Of a stretch of 64,000 bases of DNA, positions 1-7,601 are shown in pieces. Made by a program: the position numbers and the translations under genes. The notes beneath the pieces were generated by a model that was given only the letters and a program-made list of their open reading frames with translations, searched no databases and was not told the origin of the DNA. The DNA is from Cellulomonas flavigena DSM 20109 (lineage in GTDB: Bacteria; Actinomycetota; Actinomycetes; Actinomycetales; Cellulomonadaceae). The stretch is from contig NC_014151.1 in the NCBI RefSeq assembly GCF_000092865.1, forward strand, positions 558,001-622,000, given 5' to 3'. Position 1 is the stretch's first letter. Each line of letters starts with the position of its first letter.

Positions 1-2
1 AC

Positions 3-2411
3 GCGAAGGTCGCGGACGTCCCGAGCCCGACGGCGCTGGCGTTCACCGCCGACGGGCGCATGCTCGTCGCGACGCAGGGCGGCAGGCTCCTCGTGCGGAC
101 GGCGGCGGGCACGCTGCTGTCGACGCCCGCGCTGGACCTGTCGAGCCGGCTGTGCACCAACGCCGAGCGCGGTCTGCTGGGCGTGGCGGTCGACCCGGAC
201 CCGTCGACGCGCGCGATCTACCTCTTCTACACGGCACGCGGCACGAGCTCGTCGTGCCCCACGAGCCAGCGCTCCAACCCGTCGGGCGCCCCGACCAACC
301 GCGTCTCGCGGTTCGTGCTGCGTGACGACAACACGGTCGACCCGTCGAGCGAGACGATCCTGCTCGACGGCATCTACACGGTCGACGGCAACCACAACGC
401 CGGTGACCTGCACGTCGGCAAGGACGGCTACCTGTACGTCAGCACGGGTGACGCGAGCTGCGACTACGCGGGGGACAGCGGCTGCGCCGGCCGCAACGAC
501 GCCGCGCGGGACCGCAACATCCTCAACGGGAAGATCCTGCGCGTGGTGCGGACCACGGGCGCGCCCGCGCCCGGCAACCCGTTCACCGGCACGGGGACCG
601 CGACCTGCCGGCTCGCCCCGGCGCCCGCGGGGACGATCTGCCAGGAGACGTTCGCTTGGGGCCTGCGCAACCCGTTCCGATTCGCGTTCGACCCGAACGC
701 CTCCGGCACGGTCTTCCACGTCAACGACGTCGGGCAGAACGTCTGGGAGGAGATCGACCTCGGCACGTCGGGCGCCGACTACGGGTGGCCGGCGCGCGAG
801 GGCCACTGCGCGCAGACGGGCTCGGCGTCGAGCTGCGGCGCCGCGACGCCCGCGGGCATGACCGACCCCGTCCACGACTACAGCCACTCGACCGGGTGCG
901 GCTCCATCACCGGCGGCGCGTTCGTGCCGAACGGCGCCTGGCCCGCGACGTACGACCGCGCGTACCTGTTCGCCGACTACGTGTGCGGCCGGATCATGAT
1001 GCTCAAGGACGGCGTGCGGACGAACCTCGCGACGGGGCTGGGTGGCGCGGTCCACCTGGAGTTCGGGCCGCACGCCGGGGGCCAGGCGCTCTACTACACG
1101 ACGTACACGAACGGGGGCGAGGTCCGGCGGATCGCGTACACGGGCACCGCGAACCGCGTGCCGACGGCCGCGGTCACCGCGAGCCCCGCGACGGGCCCGG
1201 CGCCGCTGACGACGACGCTCGACGGCTCACCCAGCAGCGACCCGGACGGCGACGCGCTCACCTACCTGTGGAGCTTCGGCGACGGGTCGGCGAGCGCGAC
1301 CACGACGACCCCGACCGTGCGCCACACGTACGCCGCGGGGAGCTGGACCGCGACCCTGCGCGTCCGTGACGCCGCGGGTGCGACGTCCCAACCCGTGACC
1401 GTCGCCATCAGCTCGGGCAACACCGCGCCCGCCGTGACGATGTCCTCGCCTGCCGCGGGCGCGACGTTCACGGTCGGCGACACGATCCGTCTGACGGGCT
1501 CGGCGACGGACGCGCAGGACGGCACGCTCGCGGGCTCGCGCCTGAGCTGGACCGTCATCCGCGTCCACGACGCGCACACGCACCCGTTCCTCGGGCCCGT
1601 GACCGGCACGAGCACGTCGTTCACCGCGCCCGGCCCGGAGGACCTGCTGGCCGCCGGCAACAGCTACCTGCGCGTCAGCCTCACGGCCACCGACTCCCAG
1701 GGCGTCTCGACGACGGTCACGCGTGACCTGCAGCCCCGCAAGGTCGACGTCACCCTCGCCACCTCACCGGCCGGCCGCACGCTCACGGTCAACGGCGAGA
1801 CGATCACCGGCCCGACCACCCTCACGTCGTGGGCGGGCTACGACCTGCAGCTCGGCGTGCCGGCGCAGACCGACGCCCAGGGTGTGCCGTACGTCCTGTC
1901 GCGGTGGTCCGACGGGTCGACGTCCGCGACGCGCACGTGGCGGACGCCGTCGAGCGCGGCGACCCTCACCGCGACGCTCGCCGCCCAGAGCGGCGGTCTG
2001 CTCGGCACGTACTTCGACGACGCGGACCTCACGGGCGCGAGCGTCACGCGCGTCGACCCCACGATCAGCTTCCGCTGGGGCACCGGCGCGCCGGTCTCCG
2101 GCATCGGGGCCGACACGTTCTCGGTGCGGTGGACCGGCACGATCGTGCCGCGCTACTCCGAGCTCTACCGGTTCGCGACCACGAGCGACGAGGGCGTGCG
2201 CCTGTGGGTCGACGGCCGGCAGGTCGTCAACAAGTGGGCCGCGCACACCGAGCAGGTCCACACCGGGACCGTCACGCTCGCGGCCGGCCGGGCGACGCCG
2301 ATCCGCATCGAGTACTACGACAGCACCGGCGACGCGACGATGCAGCTGCGCTGGTGGAGCGCGTCGCAGCCGTGGCAGATCGTCCCGGCGGACCGGCTGC
2401 GACCGAGCTGA
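3..2411 (+). CDS. Secreted glucose/sorbosone dehydrogenase-like protein with PKD and PA14 modules (5' partial)
   Basis: The frame is already open at the window edge (VPSPTALAFTADGRMLVATQ), so the true start and any signal peptide lie to the left. About the first 380 residues form a six-bladed propeller of the GSDH/sorbosone dehydrogenase family (GLLGVAVDPD, GNHNAGDLHVGKDGYLYVS, LRNPFRFAFDPN, VNDVGQNVWEEID). A PKD domain follows (SSDPDGDALTYLWSFGDG), then an Ig-like/cadherin-like stretch, then a C-terminal PA14 domain (GLLGTYFDDADL to WQIVPADRL) that usually binds carbohydrate. The family oxidises sugars with PQQ; here the substrate is unknown. The added modules suggest an extracellular enzyme bound to polysaccharide or cell wall. 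It is convergent with the next gene. Confidence 0.85.
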   Translation, partial: AKVADVPSPTALAFTADGRMLVATQGGRLLVRTAAGTLLSTPALDLSSRLCTNAERGLLGVAVDPDPSTRAIYLFYTARGTSSSCPTSQRSNPSGAPTNRVSRFVLRDDNTVDPSSETILLDGIYTVDGNHNAGDLHVGKDGYLYVSTGDASCDYAGDSGCAGRNDAARDRNILNGKILRVVRTTGAPAPGNPFTGTGTATCRLAPAPAGTICQETFAWGLRNPFRFAFDPNASGTVFHVNDVGQNVWEEIDLGTSGADYGWPAREGHCAQTGSASSCGAATPAGMTDPVHDYSHSTGCGSITGGAFVPNGAWPATYDRAYLFADYVCGRIMMLKDGVRTNLATGLGGAVHLEFGPHAGGQALYYTTYTNGGEVRRIAYTGTANRVPTAAVTASPATGPAPLTTTLDGSPSSDPDGDALTYLWSFGDGSASATTTTPTVRHTYAAGSWTATLRVRDAAGATSQPVTVAISSGNTAPAVTMSSPAAGATFTVGDTIRLTGSATDAQDGTLAGSRLSWTVIRVHDAHTHPFLGPVTGTSTSFTAPGPEDLLAAGNSYLRVSLTATDSQGVSTTVTRDLQPRKVDVTLATSPAGRTLTVNGETITGPTTLTSWAGYDLQLGVPAQTDAQGVPYVLSRWSDGSTSATRTWRTPSSAATLTATLAAQSGGLLGTYFDDADLTGASVTRVDPTISFRWGTGAPVSGIGADTFSVRWTGTIVPRYSELYRFATTSDEGVRLWVDGRQVVNKWAAHTEQVHTGTVTLAAGRATPIRIEYYDSTGDATMQLRWWSASQPWQIVPADRLRPS

Positions 2412-2441
2412 GACGCCGACGCGCGGCTCTCGGCCGGGCGG

Positions 2442-3029
2442 TCAGGTCACGTCCGTCCGCGCCTGGTGCGGGACCTCGGTGAGGTGGGAAAGGTCCACGT
2501 CCCACGTCCCGTCGGGGGCGATGCGCCACGTGCCGGTGTCGAGCATGTCGTGCCAGCGCGCGATGCGCTGGGGGAGGGTCGAGCGCGCGACGACGAGCGG
2601 GTCGGCCTGCGCGTCGTGCCGGAACGTCTCCGGGCCGGGTCGTGACCCGTCGAGGACCAGCGGGTTCGCGTGCCCGTGCACGGCGACCACCCAGTGCGGC
2701 TGCCACGGCGTGCCGGCGGTGCCGGCGCGCTCCTCGGCCCGGGACGCCGCCAGGTACTCCCGCGAGCGGCGCAGGCTCTCGTCGAGGGTGGCGAAGTCCT
2801 GGCCGGGTGCGAGGTGTGCGGGCGCGCGCCCTGGTCTCGCTCCCACCCCGTCCCGCCATGTCCACAGCGCGGCGACCTCCTCCGTCAGGTCGTAGCCGTG
2901 CAGCCCGCCGACCTCCCGCGCCTCGGCCCACGTCAGGCCTGGCCGGAGCCGGGTGACGACGACCGCGCCCAGCGACACCAGCCGGGCCGCCCACCCGTGC
3001 AGCGCGTCGTGCACCTCCCGCGCGCTCAT
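2442..3029 (-). CDS. SMI1/KNR4 family protein
   Basis: 195 residues from the ATG at 3029; the open frame extends further upstream, but that extension is Arg/Pro-rich and looks non-coding. The sequence matches the SMI1/KNR4 (SUKH-like) fold: a GLTWAEAREVGGLHGYDLTE segment near residue 30, followed by LWTWRDGV. A C-terminal LPQRIARWHDMLDTGTW precedes the late strand in which such proteins describe their content. Family members act as immunity proteins against contact-dependent toxins or as signalling adaptors. No toxin gene is adjacent, so no role can be assigned. No convincing ribosome-binding site precedes the start. Confidence 0.7.
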   Translation of the reverse strand: MSAREVHDALHGWAARLVSLGAVVVTRLRPGLTWAEAREVGGLHGYDLTEEVAALWTWRDGVGARPGRAPAHLAPGQDFATLDESLRRSREYLAASRAEERAGTAGTPWQPHWVVAVHGHANPLVLDGSRPGPETFRHDAQADPLVVARSTLPQRIARWHDMLDTGTWRIAPDGTWDVDLSHLTEVPHQARTDVT

Positions 3030-3327
3030 GTCACAGCCCCGGGGTCGGCGTGCCCCCGTGCGGGGGTGCCGTGGCGCTCGTGACGGCCGGTCAACCGTGC
3101 CTCCTGATGCTCGTGACGTGCGGGGACGCCGTCGGACCCCGTCGCGGGCGTCACCGTGACACACCGGAGCACTGCATGGTCGACCCGCCGTGACATGCCA
3201 CCCGGACGGCCGAGCGTGCACGGGTGACGCGCGCCCCGAACGGCGGCTTACCTGTCGGTACGCCGCGGCCGCCGGGGGCTGGGGGTGCTCGCGTCACGAG
3301 GTGTGGCGGACGACGCACCTATCGGGT
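3030..3327. other. Intergenic region left of tRNA-Arg
   Basis: No supportable gene. It holds a short CCCCC-GTGC-GGGGG hairpin near 3053-3067, in the upstream region of the leftward SMI1-like gene. The tRNA promoter follows on the right. Confidence 0.5.
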
Positions 3328-3356
3328 TTGGGGTCCGGGCGTCGGACCTGTATCGT
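3328..3356 (+). promoter_or_regulatory. Promoter of tRNA-Arg
   Basis: TTGGGG (3328-3333), 17-bp spacer, TATCGT (3351-3356). The predicted start is about 16 nt before the mature tRNA. Confidence 0.5.
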
Positions 3357-3379
3357 TCTGGACGGCCCGCGAGGGCCGT

Positions 3380-3452
3380 GCGCCCGTAGCTCAATGGATA
3401 GAGCATCTGACTACGGATCAGAAGGTTGGGGGTTCGAGTCCCTTCGGGCGCG
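3380..3452 (+). tRNA. tRNA-Arg (anticodon ACG)
   Basis: A 73-nt cloverleaf. Acceptor GCGCCCG (3380-3386) pairs with CGGGCGC (3445-3451), discriminator G3452. The anticodon loop CTACGGA lies within the TCTGA/TCAGA stem, giving anticodon ACG, read as ICG for CGU/CGC/CGA. The T-loop is TTCGAGT. CCA is not encoded. Confidence 0.97.
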
Positions 3453-3458
3453 CAGATC

Positions 3459-3491
3459 GAGGGCCCGGCACCGCGAAGGTGCCGGGCCCTC
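3459..3491 (+). terminator. Terminator after tRNA-Arg
   Basis: A perfect 14-bp stem (3459-3472 with 3478-3491) around the loop GCGAA, with no U-tract, as is usual in this group. Confidence 0.8.
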
Positions 3492-3543
3492 GTCGTCCCG
3501 TGGTGAGATCGTGGCGGCCGTGACGACGACGCGGGACGCACCG

Positions 3544-3891
3544 ATGGCGGACGACCTGGCAGCCCGTCTGCGCGCGCACGCCACGTGGCTGGCCAACCAG
3601 GGCGCGGACGGCACCCGTCTCGACCTGGCCGACGCACCCCCGGGCGCGCGGGACCTGCGCGACGCCGACCTGCGCGGTGCGGACCTGACCGAGGCCGACC
3701 TCACGGACGTCGACCCGCGCGACGCCGACCTGCGCGACGCGGACCTGCACGGGGCGGTGCTCGCGGGCGCCGACCTGCGCGGGGCCGAGCTCGCCGGTGC
3801 CGACCTGCGCGGGGCCGAGCTCGCCGGTGCCGACCTGCGCGGGGCCGAGCTCGCCGGTGCCGACCTGGCGAAGGCGGGTCAGGGCCGGTGA
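3544..3891 (+). CDS. Pentapeptide-repeat protein
   Basis: 115 residues from ATG 3544 (GTG 3520 is an in-frame alternative). A short helical N-terminus (MADDLAARLRAHATWLANQG) is followed by about 15 A(D/E)LXX pentapeptides that should form a right-handed quadrilateral beta-helix. Such proteins can mimic DNA or act as scaffolds; no specific partner is evident. The last part is encoded by a perfect 30-bp repeat. After the TGA, another frame (about 3905-4015) continues with a protein-like stretch (VSELVAALADAGSHLAVADD), so a frameshifted C-terminus is possible. It is convergent with the tetR gene. Confidence 0.75.
   Translation: MADDLAARLRAHATWLANQGADGTRLDLADAPPGARDLRDADLRGADLTEADLTDVDPRDADLRDADLHGAVLAGADLRGAELAGADLRGAELAGADLRGAELAGADLAKAGQGR
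3769..3867 (+). repeat. Perfect 30-bp tandem repeat (3.3 copies)
   Basis: Units at 3769-3798, 3799-3828 and 3829-3858 are identical, with a partial fourth to 3867. Each encodes two pentapeptides (ADLRG, AELAG). Identity at silent positions points to recent duplication. Confidence 0.95.
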
Positions 3892-4055
3892 CGACGGCCG
3901 GCGGCCCGTCTCAGAGCTCGTCGCCGCCCTGGCCGACGCGGGCTCCCACCTGGCTGTCGCCGACGACGCCACCGCGAGCACCCCGCTGCCGGACCGGCGC
4001 CGGCACGACGGCTGACGGCGGGCCGGCCGCAGGCCGCGGAGGTCCCTGCCTCCCG

Positions 4056-4748
4056 CTACCGGTTCGCCGCCTCGACCAGATGCTCGATCTCCGTTGCGAC
4101 GAGAGTGCCCGCGTCGAGCCCCATGCCGTCGAGGGCGCCGGTGATCTCGAGGGACACGAGGCCGTGGACGCGGGACCAGGCGAGGACGGCGAGCCGGAGC
4201 GTCGCCGGCGACAGGTCGGCGGGTCCGCCGATCGCCTCGGCCCAGCGCCGCAGACCCTCGCCGAGAGGTGAGGCGTCGTCCGGGGCGCCGGGTGCGATCT
4301 CGCCCAGTGTGACGAGCAGCGGCAGCATGCCGACGTTGACGGCGGCGACCCCGTCGGGGGAGTCGGGGACGTCGCGCGTCCGGTCGGAGAACAGCAGGGT
4401 GTAGCGGCGGGGGTGCGCGAGCGCCCAGTCGCGGTACGTGCCGAGCATGCGGCGCACGCGCTCGGCGGCGCCCTGGTCGGCGGCGTCCTGCGCGGCCCGC
4501 GCGACGGTCGCGCCCAGGTCGGCGTACGCGTCCACGACGAGTGCCGCAACCAGCGCCTCGCGCGACGCGAAGTAGCGGTAGAGCGCCGGCGGGGTCAGGC
4601 CCATGGCCTTGCCGACCGACGCGATCGTGACCTCCTGCGCGCCGCCCGCGTCGACCAGGGCGAACGCGTGCGCCTTGATCTCGTCGACGGTCTGCTGCCG
4701 CAGTCGTTCGCGACGGGCGACGGGGGTGGCCGGGGCGTGCGCAGGCAT
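4056..4748 (-). CDS. TetR/AcrR family transcriptional repressor
   Basis: 230 residues. An N-terminal helix-turn-helix (about 17-63: TIASVGKAMGLTPPALYRYFASREAL) binds DNA. The C-terminal half carries the TetR WHG-type ligand domain (WSRVHGLVSLEITGAL near 187-202). The gene is divergent from the membrane-protein gene at 4844 and most likely represses it and itself. A TACACT box six bases before the ATG, with no Shine-Dalgarno, indicates a leaderless mRNA. Its effector is unknown. Confidence 0.92.
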   Translation of the reverse strand: MPAHAPATPVARRERLRQQTVDEIKAHAFALVDAGGAQEVTIASVGKAMGLTPPALYRYFASREALVAALVVDAYADLGATVARAAQDAADQGAAERVRRMLGTYRDWALAHPRRYTLLFSDRTRDVPDSPDGVAAVNVGMLPLLVTLGEIAPGAPDDASPLGEGLRRWAEAIGGPADLSPATLRLAVLAWSRVHGLVSLEITGALDGMGLDAGTLVATEIEHLVEAANR

Positions 4749-4754
4749 GGGGGG

Positions 4755-4795
4755 AGTGTAGTCCCGTTGCCAAACTGACGTCCCGCGACTACAGT
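4755..4795. promoter_or_regulatory. Divergent promoters with candidate TetR operator
   Basis: Rightward promoter: TTGCCA (4767-4772), 17 bp, TACAGT (4790-4795). The leftward -10 is TACACT (complement of 4755-4760). An inverted repeat TGTAGTC (4757-4763) / GACTACA (4787-4793) has one arm over each -10 box, so a bound regulator could shut both promoters. Confidence 0.6.
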
Positions 4796-4843
4796 GATGG
4801 GCCGTAACAGACGGTATTGCGTATCACTGGAAGGCGCGCCGAC

Positions 4844-5264
4844 ATGACCACCACCCTCCCCGCCCCCGCCCGCGCCACCCCCCCGCGCCGACCGCATCGG
4901 CCGGGTCGTCATGGCCGCCAACGCCGTCGCGGCCGTCCTCGCCTTCGCCAGCGGCGTGGTCGTCACCGCGGGCGTGAGCGACGACCGCCTCATCAGCGAG
5001 ACGTGGCGCACGCTCGCCTACCTCGTCTTCGCCGGCATCTGGACGGTCCTCGCGGTCGCGCCACGCCGCCACCCCGGCCTGTGGGAGCTCCTGCTGTTCC
5101 ACAAGGCGGCGATCACGGTCTTCTGCCTCGTGCGGTGGGACCTCACCGACGCGCCGACGACGGCGCTCGTCGACCTGACCGTGACCGTGTCGACGGCCGC
5201 CGCCTACGTCCTGTGCCGCGGCTGGCTCGCCTGGCGCCAGGGCGGACCGGGACGGAACGGGTGA
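4844..5264 (+). pseudogene. Small four-helix membrane protein, frameshifted in a C7 tract
   Basis: ATG 4844 has a good ribosome-binding site (GGAAGG, 9-nt spacing) and reads MTTTLPAPARATPP, then loses the frame. The next frame continues as RADRIGRVVMAANAVAAV to TGA 5262-5264. Removing one C from the C7 run at 4878-4884 restores a protein of about 139 residues with four hydrophobic helices. The in-frame ATG 4911 is an alternative start but has no ribosome-binding site. The gene is under the promoter next to the TetR gene. Function is unknown. The break may be a sequencing error. Confidence 0.65.
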
Positions 5265-5323
5265 CACCGACCCCGACCGGGCGCAGACTGTGGCCGTCGC
5301 GATCGCCGAGCACGGAGGTCCGT

Positions 5324-6485
5324 GTGGCACCTGACGCAGCAGCCCGCCCCGCCCTCGTCACCGTCGACGACGACCCCGCCGTGTCGCGTGCCGTCGCGCG
5401 TGACCTGCGCCGCCGCTACGGCGACGCCTACCGCGTGGTGCGGGCCGAGTCCGGGCCCGACGCGCTCGACGCGTGCCGCGAGCTCAAGCTGCGGGGCGAG
5501 CAGGTGGCGCTCCTGCTCGCCGACCACCGCGGCCAACCGCGCGACCGCCGCGCTCCGCGAGCGCGTCGCCGGCATGCGGCACAAGCTCGCGATGATCGCG
5601 AGCGGCCCGTACGACGCGACGACGCTCGGCACCCTCGTCGACCTGCAGGAGCAGGCCGTCGAGGCGCTGGCCAAGTCCCGCGCGCCCGGCGCGCCGCCGC
5701 CGCCGACCGCGCTGGGGCGCGCCGACGCGGAGGACGCGGTGACCGACTGGCTCGACGCGCACGGCATCGCCGGCGGCTGGGACCTCGCACCGACCTTCGT
5801 CACGGCACGTCTGGACCCCGAGTGGCTCGACCGCGTCGCCGACGCCGTCGCGCCCGGGATCCTCGAGGACGCCGTGCGCTGGCTCGGGTACGCGCTGGAG
5901 ACCGAGCAGCTGATGAACGACGTCGAGGACGCGACGTCACGCATCTCGTCGCTCGTCGGCGCCGCCAAGCAGTACTCGCAGATCGGCCGCGCACCGGACC
6001 AGACCCTCGACGTGCACGACCTCCTCGACTCGACACTGACGATGCTCGACCGGCGCCTCGACGGCATCGACGTCGTCACGCACTACGACCGCACGCTGCC
6101 TCCCGTGCACGTCTACGGTGCCGAGCTCAACCAGGTGTGGACCAACCTGGTCGACAACGCCGCGCAGGCCATGGACGGCCACGGCACGCTGACGCTCACC
6201 ACGCGCCGCGTCGACGACCGCCTCGAGGTCGAGATCGCCGACACGGGCCCGGGCATCCCACCCGAGATCGTCGACCGGGTGTTCGAGCCGTTCTTCACCA
6301 CCAAGCCCGTGGGCTCCGGCACCGGCCTGGGCCTGGACATCGCGTGGCGCATCGTCGTCACCAAGCACCACGGCGACCTGTCCGTGCGCTCGGTGCCGGG
6401 GGACACGCGGTTCCTCGTCCGGCTGCCGCTGGCCGGTGACGTCTCCGCCACCCCACCCGCGCCCGACCCGGAGGTGCCCGCATGA
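5324..6485 (+). pseudogene. Response-regulator start joined out of frame to histidine-kinase C-terminus
   Basis: GTG 5324 (GGAGG, 5-nt spacing) opens a receiver domain (ALVTVDDDPAVSRAVARDLR, then VALLLADHR) that stops at about 5520, just past the phospho-Asp. From about 5525 another frame encodes the end of a sensor kinase: RATAALRERVAGMRHKL, then N-box ELNQVWTNLVDNAAQAM, G1 ADTGPGIP, F-box EPFFTTK and G2 GTGLGLDIA. The phospho-accepting His box is absent. I recall the receiver as the N-terminus of actinobacterial response-regulator/thioredoxin-reductase fusions and the kinase as their usual neighbour, so the pair looks like the scar of a deletion. The stop overlaps the next ATG (ATGA). Confidence 0.7.
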
Positions 6486-6830
6486 CCACGCCCGCGATCG
6501 ACCCGACCGTCCCGCCCAGCGGCCCCGGCTGCCTCGACTGCGAGGCCGCCGGCGGCTGGTGGGTGCACCTGCGTCGCTGCGCCGCGGGCGGGCACGTCGG
6601 CTGCTGCGACTCCTCGCCCTCGCAGCACGCGACGGCCCACTGGCGCGCGACGGGCCACCCGCTGGTCCGCTCCTACGAGCCCGGCGAGGACTGGTGGTGG
6701 GACTACGCCGCGGGGGGCGTACGGGGAGGGCCCGGAGCTCGCCCCACCCGTCGCGCACCCCGCCGACCAGCCGGCGCCCGGTCCCGCGGGGCGGGTCCCG
6801 GCGGACTGGTGGGACCGCATCCACCGCTGA
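6482..6830 (+). pseudogene. UBP-type zinc-finger protein, frameshifted in a G6 tract
   Basis: ATG 6482 overlaps the kinase stop. The first 75 residues are a ZnF-UBP domain (CLDCEAAGGWWVHLRRCAAG, HVGCCDSSPSQHATAHW, HPLVRSYEPGEDWWWDYA). The typical end (GEGPELAPPVAHPAD to ADWWDRIHR) is present but in the next frame, ending at TGA 6828-6830. Removing one G from the run at 6712-6717 joins them perfectly. Without the repair, the frame runs on in low-complexity sequence to 6997. In actinobacteria such small UBP proteins sit beside redox/two-component genes. The role is unknown. Confidence 0.75.
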
Positions 6831-6849
6831 CCACCGCCGAGGTGGTGCT

Positions 6850-6885
6850 CCCGGCCGGCCCCGCCCCTCCTCGGGGCCGGCCGGG
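6850..6885 (+). terminator. Terminator of the 4.8-6.8 kb operon
   Basis: A 14-bp perfect stem (6850-6863 with 6872-6885) and an 8-nt loop. Its position just after the repaired zinc-finger stop at 6830 supports that stop as the true gene end. Confidence 0.75.
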
Positions 6886-7097
6886 GCGTCGTCACCTCAC
6901 GACCCACGCGGCGCAGACGTTCGGCGCGCTCGCGCCGAGCGGTGCCGGCAGCGGGACGAAGGCGCTACCGGGGCGTGCACCGATGTCGTCCTCATGACCA
7001 CCTCACGGCCGGGACCTGCCGACGACCCTCGTCCGCCCACGCCTCCATGAGGGCGACCCGCGCCCCCGTGATACGGCGGGAGCGGGTGGCTCGTGGG

Positions 7098-7598
7098 TCA
7101 GGGCACGACGGTCGTCCCCGTGCGGAGGTCGACCGTGAGCCCGGACGCGTCCGGGGCGTCGTCGGGCAGCTCGACGACGCTGGTGGTGGGGACGAGGTCC
7201 ATCGTGCAGGGGCGGGTGTACTCGTCGGTGCCGCTCAGGGTGATGCGCAGGACGTCCGCACCTGCGTCCCACGTGACGTCGGTCGGGACGACGGGGCACG
7301 TGCTGCTGCCGAACGTGACGACCTGCAGCTCCCGCGGGTCGTCGCCCGCGACGGCTGCGACGTCCTCGCCCGTGACGCCGTCCGGTGCGCCGGGCCGGAC
7401 GGTCGCGACGGCCGGGGCCGGGGTCGGTGCGCTGTCGGGCTCGGCGTCGGGCTGGTCCTCGGGCGCCGTGCTCGTGGACGGGCCGGTGGCGGGTGGGGTG
7501 GGCGTGTCCTGCGCGCCGGGGTCGGCGCTGCCCGCGCACCCCGCGACGGCCAGGGCGAGGGCCGCGGCCGTGAGGATCGTGCCGCGTCGCGTCGTCAT
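7098..7598 (-). CDS. Lipoprotein of unknown function
   Basis: 166 residues. A basic N-terminus, a hydrophobic segment and lipobox LAVAGC (Cys21) mark a lipoprotein anchored to the outer face of the membrane. A Pro/Thr/Asp-rich linker follows to about residue 65, then a small globular domain with two cysteines (STCPVVP, YTRPCTM) that could form a disulfide. ATG 7598 lies three bases after the stop of the acyltransferase gene, behind a GAGGGGG ribosome-binding site, so it is probably the last gene of that operon. No family was recognised. Confidence 0.8.
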   Translation of the reverse strand: MTTRRGTILTAAALALAVAGCAGSADPGAQDTPTPPATGPSTSTAPEDQPDAEPDSAPTPAPAVATVRPGAPDGVTGEDVAAVAGDDPRELQVVTFGSSTCPVVPTDVTWDAGADVLRITLSGTDEYTRPCTMDLVPTTSVVELPDDAPDASGLTVDLRTGTTVVP

Positions 7599-7601
7599 GA
7601 C

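Noticed and set aside
3380..3452. tRNA-Arg as an island attachment site
   Set aside because: No integrase nearby and I found no direct repeat of the tRNA 3' end in the window.
4817..6439. A single 540-residue protein
   Set aside because: It strings together pieces of different genes in one accidental frame; only the receiver segment near 5324-5520 is real coding.
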